The position numbers and the translations under genes are program-made. Shown here in pieces: positions 6,878 to 9,107 of a stretch of DNA of 9,107 nucleotides. Source of the DNA: Bacillota bacterium (lineage in GTDB: Bacteria; Bacillota; Dethiobacteria; DTU022). The first letter of the stretch is position 1. Every line of letters starts with the position of its first letter. The notes under the pieces are model-generated. The model was not told the origin of the DNA. It saw only the letters and a program-made list of their open reading frames with translations, and ran no database searches. The DNA lies in the NCBI GenBank assembly GCA_012727685.1, contig JAAYGO010000091.1, forward strand, positions 1-9,107, read 5' to 3'.

Positions 6878-6912
6878 CTTTTTAGCAAAGCAATCTGAGA
6901 GCAGAGCAGATT
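6870..6912 (+). promoter_or_regulatory. Two mutually exclusive hairpins between the small paralogues
   Basis: CAGATT occurs at 6870-6875 and again at 6907-6912, and its complement AATCTG lies once between them at 6892-6897. Hairpin 1 (6870-6897) has CAGATT and GCTTT pairing with AAAGC and AATCTG, an 11-bp stem with one bulged A that includes the stop codon of the first gene. Hairpin 2 (6892-6912) has a 6-bp stem and a 9-nt loop ending 2 nt before the ribosome site AAGGAG (6915-6920). Only one can form at a time. The effect on translation or mRNA processing is inference. Confidence 0.45.
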
Positions 6913-6928
6913 ATAAGGAGAAATCAAA

Positions 6929-7162
6929 ATGAACACTCCTCAACGAAAAGGTGTTACAGACAAGGGTGCAACTTTCCATGTGCGGATCCATTTCCGGCAA
7001 AACGCCGACTGGCAGGGCACTGTGCAGTGGCTCGACGGAAAGAAAACGGCTACTTTCCGCAGCACACTGGAGCTGGCCAAGCTGATGGCCGATGCGCTGG
7101 GCCGCGATTGTGCGGGGGAAAGCGGCGCGCAATCGTGGCAAAACAAAGAAGAGGTATCATAG
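6929..7162 (+). CDS. Small conserved-looking protein B with a WQG motif
   Basis: A 77-aa cytoplasmic protein starting at ATG 6929, with AAGGAG at 6915-6920 eight nt upstream. The core is FHVRIHFRQNADWQGTVQWL (16-35), then a basic turn GKK and FRSTLELAKLMADAL (43-57), suggesting a beta hairpin followed by an amphipathic helix. I recall similar short RQNxxWQG-containing proteins in Clostridia genomes but cannot assign a family name or function. It is a diverged paralogue of the preceding 75-aa protein (ungapped match over 42 residues). The tail after residue 60 is polar and probably flexible. The pair lies 51 nt apart and is likely co-transcribed. No catalytic motif is visible. Confidence 0.78.
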   Translation: MNTPQRKGVTDKGATFHVRIHFRQNADWQGTVQWLDGKKTATFRSTLELAKLMADALGRDCAGESGAQSWQNKEEVS

Positions 7163-7174
7163 TAGCTGTGCATA

Positions 7175-7213
7175 CCGGCCTCCGGCGACACCAATTTTAT
7201 TCATAAGGGCCGG
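7175..7213. repeat. Inverted repeat CCGGCC/GGCCGG in the gap before the 48-aa gene
   Basis: CCGGCC at 7175-7180 is complementary to GGCCGG at 7208-7213 with a 27-nt AT-rich loop. No T-run follows directly, so a terminator call is weak. The 89-nt gap (7163-7251) has no other clear signal apart from the ribosome site near 7239-7244. Confidence 0.3.
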
Positions 7214-7251
7214 CAGAGGAGCTTTTATCTAATACAGCGGGGTGTGTGTCT

Positions 7252-7398
7252 TTGAAAAAGATCGCGGCTAATGCTTTAAGAATCTGTCTGGTATTGGCGG
7301 TGGGCTTGATTTTGATTCTATACCTGGTCAAGTTGCCGGGAAGCAGTGCTTACTTTACCGATCGAGTCGAATCGGATCCGATCACGCTCCAGTTTTAA
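7252..7398 (+). CDS. 48-aa membrane/secreted mini-protein with SipW-type signal signature
   Basis: This short open frame begins at TTG 7252 with GGGGTG at about 7239-7244, 7 nt upstream, and ends at TAA 7398. The product is 48 aa. It has a basic start (MKKIAANALR), one hydrophobic segment (ICLVLAVGLILILYLV, about 11-26), and then PGSSAYFTDRVESDPITLQF. The AYFTD...S...F end is the pattern seen just after the membrane segment in SipW-dependent TasA/camelysin signal sequences, where it is normally followed by a long beta-rich domain. Here the protein stops at once, so the mature part would be about 17 residues. The 59 nt before the next gene hold no missing domain in another frame. It may be a tiny secreted or membrane peptide, or a truncated remnant of a TasA-like gene. 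Its location directly before the signal peptidase gene supports a link. Confidence 0.65.
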   Translation: MKKIAANALRICLVLAVGLILILYLVKLPGSSAYFTDRVESDPITLQF

Positions 7399-7445
7399 TC
7401 GAGCCGGGGCGGCGGTTGATCGGGATTTGCAGCTTGCAAGGAGCC

Positions 7446-7451
7446 AGGAGG
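7446..7451 (+). promoter_or_regulatory. Ribosome binding site fixing the start of the receiver-peptidase fusion
   Basis: A perfect AGGAGG lies 6 nt before ATG 7458. This selects ATG 7458 over an in-frame ATG at 7416, which would add 14 residues in front of the typical first beta strand of a receiver domain. Confidence 0.85.
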
Positions 7452-7457
7452 ACTATC

Positions 7458-8723
7458 ATGAATATTCTGGCAGTTGACGGGAGCGTAATATTCTCCGGCC
7501 TTTTAAAAAAAGTAACGGCAGATCTAGAGGATGCCAATCTGATCACCTGTTCTTCCGGGCGGTTGGCCTTAAATATCAGCGAGAACCTGGAAGCGGATAT
7601 CCTGATCATGGACATTAATCCGCTGGACATTGACGGGCTGGAATTGATCAGGCGTGTAAACGCGGCAAACCGGGACATTTATATTTTGCTGATCATTGAC
7701 AAACAGGATTACGAGCGGCTTGAAGAGGCACTGGCCATTGGGATCGACGATTATATCTTAAAACCGCTGGAAATGAAGGAGCTGGCCGTGCGCGTCAAAA
7801 AAGCGGTCTATGCCATGAAAGCGAGGAGCCGCCGGCCGGAACTGCTCTCCGGCCTGCAGGAGCAGCCCGGCTCGATCCAGGAAGAGATGCCGGCAGCGCC
7901 GGAGCAGTTTTCCCCCGCCGGCTTGGCAGCCGCGGTGCCCACGCCTTCCAGCGGCATTGCTGAAGAGCTCAAGCCTGCCGTCGCCAAGCCTGCAGCAGCG
8001 GCGGCTGTGATAGACAGCGATACGAGCAGCTTTTTTATTACAGCACCGGTGGACAAGCCCTTTTCCCCGCAGGAGCATGGGCGCCCCCGCGCGCAGAAGA
8101 GGCGGCGGGATAAGAAAGTGCCATCAGGGGGAGGGGGCACCGGAAACCCGTTTGCCCTGGCCAGCCGGGTGGTGGGCAACATCATCTTCGCCTGCCTGCT
8201 GCTGCTCATGGCCTCGCTGGCCTTCTTCTTGATCCAGAGCAAGCTCGCCGGAGGAGTTCCCTCGGTTTTCGGCCACCAGATGTATGTGGTTTTAAGCGGC
8301 AGCATGGAGCCGGCCGTGGATACAGGCAGTGTAGCCCTGGTCCGCCCGGTGGCGCCGGAAGAGATCGCGGTTGGCGACATCATCACCTTTAAGGGAGCGG
8401 GAGGCGGCAGCGTCCTGACCACCCACCGCGTGGTGGCTATTAATCAGGCGAACGGCCTCAGCTTTGTCACCCGGGGGGACGCCAACAGGGTAAACGATCC
8501 CCAACCGGTCCCCGCGGCGAACGTGGTGGGAAGGGTGCACGGCAGCATCCCTTATCTGGGCTACCTGTTTAGCTTCGCCCAGACCAGGAACGGCCTCTTT
8601 GTGCTGGTGGTGCTGCCGGGGATATTGATCATCTTATGGGAAATTCGCAATCTCTATCTGTATATGACCGATCTCCAGAAAAATAAAGCGAATCAGCAGG
8701 CGGGTAATTATACCGCCCGATAG
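7458..8723 (+). CDS. Receiver domain fused to a SipW/ER-type signal peptidase I
   Basis: The product is a 421-aa fusion. Residues 1-120 are a response-regulator receiver domain: MNILAVDGS with D7, phosphoacceptor Asp52 in ILIMDINPLDIDG, and Lys102 in DDYILKPLEMKEL. The second N-terminal acid is Gly8 and the usual Thr/Ser is Ile80, so it is partly degenerate. Residues 121-206 are an Ala/Pro-rich linker, and 207-220 are strongly basic (RPRAQKRRRDKK). A membrane segment spans about 242-259. The peptidase domain follows, with nucleophile Ser282 in SGSMEP, His323 in TTHRV, and D341/D347 in RGDANRVND, matching the Ser-His-Asp pattern of archaeal, ER and SipW signal peptidases rather than the Ser-Lys type. 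A second membrane segment is at about 380-394. The basic stretch puts the receiver inside the cell and the catalytic domain outside. The next gene encodes a SipW-type substrate, 12 nt downstream. Confidence 0.9.
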   Translation: MNILAVDGSVIFSGLLKKVTADLEDANLITCSSGRLALNISENLEADILIMDINPLDIDGLELIRRVNAANRDIYILLIIDKQDYERLEEALAIGIDDYILKPLEMKELAVRVKKAVYAMKARSRRPELLSGLQEQPGSIQEEMPAAPEQFSPAGLAAAVPTPSSGIAEELKPAVAKPAAAAAVIDSDTSSFFITAPVDKPFSPQEHGRPRAQKRRRDKKVPSGGGGTGNPFALASRVVGNIIFACLLLLMASLAFFLIQSKLAGGVPSVFGHQMYVVLSGSMEPAVDTGSVALVRPVAPEEIAVGDIITFKGAGGGSVLTTHRVVAINQANGLSFVTRGDANRVNDPQPVPAANVVGRVHGSIPYLGYLFSFAQTRNGLFVLVVLPGILIILWEIRNLYLYMTDLQKNKANQQAGNYTAR

Positions 8724-8735
8724 GTGGTGTCTTTG

Positions 8736-9107
8736 ATGAAACGCAATTTAATTCTGAGCATTGCCGTGCTGCTTCTGGCTCTTTCCCTTATTGGCGGCGC
8801 TACTACAGCCTGGTTTAATGCCGGCGCCGAGCTCGAGCCTAATGTCTTTACCACGGGCACGGTTAAAATTGCCATCGATGAGGGCGAGCCCTCCTGCACC
8901 GCGGACGGTTCTTTTGACATCATGTGCTGGCCCCCGCCTCCGAAGCCCCGCTGTGAGACGGTAGAGTGGACCATTGAAAATATCGGTTCCAAGCGGGCTT
9001 ACCTGCGCGTGCGCCCCAAGGTGGAGGCCACCGATTTGCCGCCGCTTTATGTGGCCGTTCACCTGGAGGTAGGGGGCGAGACCGCCTGGGTGGGTGTCCG
9101 GGGCATA
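8736..9107 (+). CDS. TasA/camelysin-like SipW-dependent secreted protein (5' part, runs off the window)
   Basis: 124 codons are visible and the frame is open at the right edge. ATG 8736 follows TAGGTGGTG (8721-8729), which overlaps the stop of the peptidase gene, so the two are probably translationally coupled. The N-terminus MKRNLILSIAVLLLALSLIGGATTAWFNAGAELEPNVFTTGTVKI is a classic SipW-dependent signal: a hydrophobic core at about 5-23, the GATTAWF region at the cleavage area, then NVFTTGTV, as in TasA, TapA and camelysin-type proteins. The mature part begins a beta-rich domain (CETVEWTIENIGSKRAYLRVRPKVE, LYVAVHLEV). An unusual segment at about 54-77 holds Cys55, Cys65 and Cys73 with WPPPPKP between the last two. 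Expected role: extracellular fibre, matrix or surface subunit processed by the neighbouring peptidase (inference). Family assignment rests mainly on the signal and context; the rest of the protein is not visible. Confidence 0.82.
   Translation, partial: MKRNLILSIAVLLLALSLIGGATTAWFNAGAELEPNVFTTGTVKIAIDEGEPSCTADGSFDIMCWPPPPKPRCETVEWTIENIGSKRAYLRVRPKVEATDLPPLYVAVHLEVGGETAWVGVRGI

Noticed and set aside
7399..7457. Frameshifted mature domain continuing from the 48-aa protein
   Set aside because: Only 59 nt separate it from the next start and no frame there continues a beta-rich TasA-like sequence.
7416..7457. Fourteen-residue N-terminal extension of the receiver domain from ATG 7416
   Set aside because: AGGAGG at 7446-7451 fixes ATG 7458, where the first receiver strand begins.
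7808..8422. Minus-strand frame of 204 aa opposite the peptidase fusion
   Set aside because: Low-complexity Ala/Pro/Ser composition mirrors the linker of the real gene; no domain or ribosome site.
1..9107. CRISPR array, tRNA, rRNA, transposase or phage genes
   Set aside because: No regularly spaced direct repeats, no tRNA-like cloverleaf or rRNA segment, and no transposase or integrase motifs were seen.

Overview
The window looks like a chromosomal piece of a moderately GC-rich Firmicute, most likely a member of the class Clostridia in the broad sense. The main evidence is the gene order alaS - ireB - ruvX - DUF1292 - mltG, which matches the alaS-yrzL-yrrK-yrzB-yrrL block of Bacillus subtilis. 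Purine-rich Shine-Dalgarno sites, frequent TTG starts and a SipW/TasA-type secretion locus agree with this. Genus and species cannot be read from the sequence. Every gene I can support lies on the + strand.

Left half (1-5100), housekeeping. A sigma-A promoter with both hexamers matching consensus sits directly in front of alaS and leaves a leader of only about 20 nt, so there is no room for a T-box. Downstream are the IreB-family regulator, RuvX/YqgF, a DUF1292 protein and the cell-wall transglycosylase MltG, probably one operon. A perfect 17-bp hairpin resembling dispersed REP-like intergenic repeats lies between the DUF1292 gene and mltG.

Right half (5100-9107), accessory. After a new extended -10 promoter and a structured leader comes a three-part regulator: winged helix, BTAD/TPR domain, and a C-terminal domain that I read as a GGDEF fold with a destroyed active site. 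Next are two short paralogous proteins of 75 and 77 aa, separated by two mutually exclusive hairpins. A 48-aa protein follows, consisting of a membrane segment and a SipW-type AYFTD signature with almost no mature part. Then comes a 421-aa fusion of a response-regulator receiver domain to an ER/SipW-type signal peptidase, and finally the 5' part of a TasA/camelysin-like secreted protein that runs off the right edge.

Interpretation (inference): the right half is a secretion or extracellular-fibre module. The signal peptidase would process the adjacent TasA-like protein and possibly the 48-aa protein, with a cytoplasmic receiver domain on the same chain and a BTAD regulator upstream. The receiver-peptidase fusion is the most unusual object in the window. 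The 48-aa protein, the degenerate GGDEF on a BTAD regulator and the small paralogue pair are the next most interesting.
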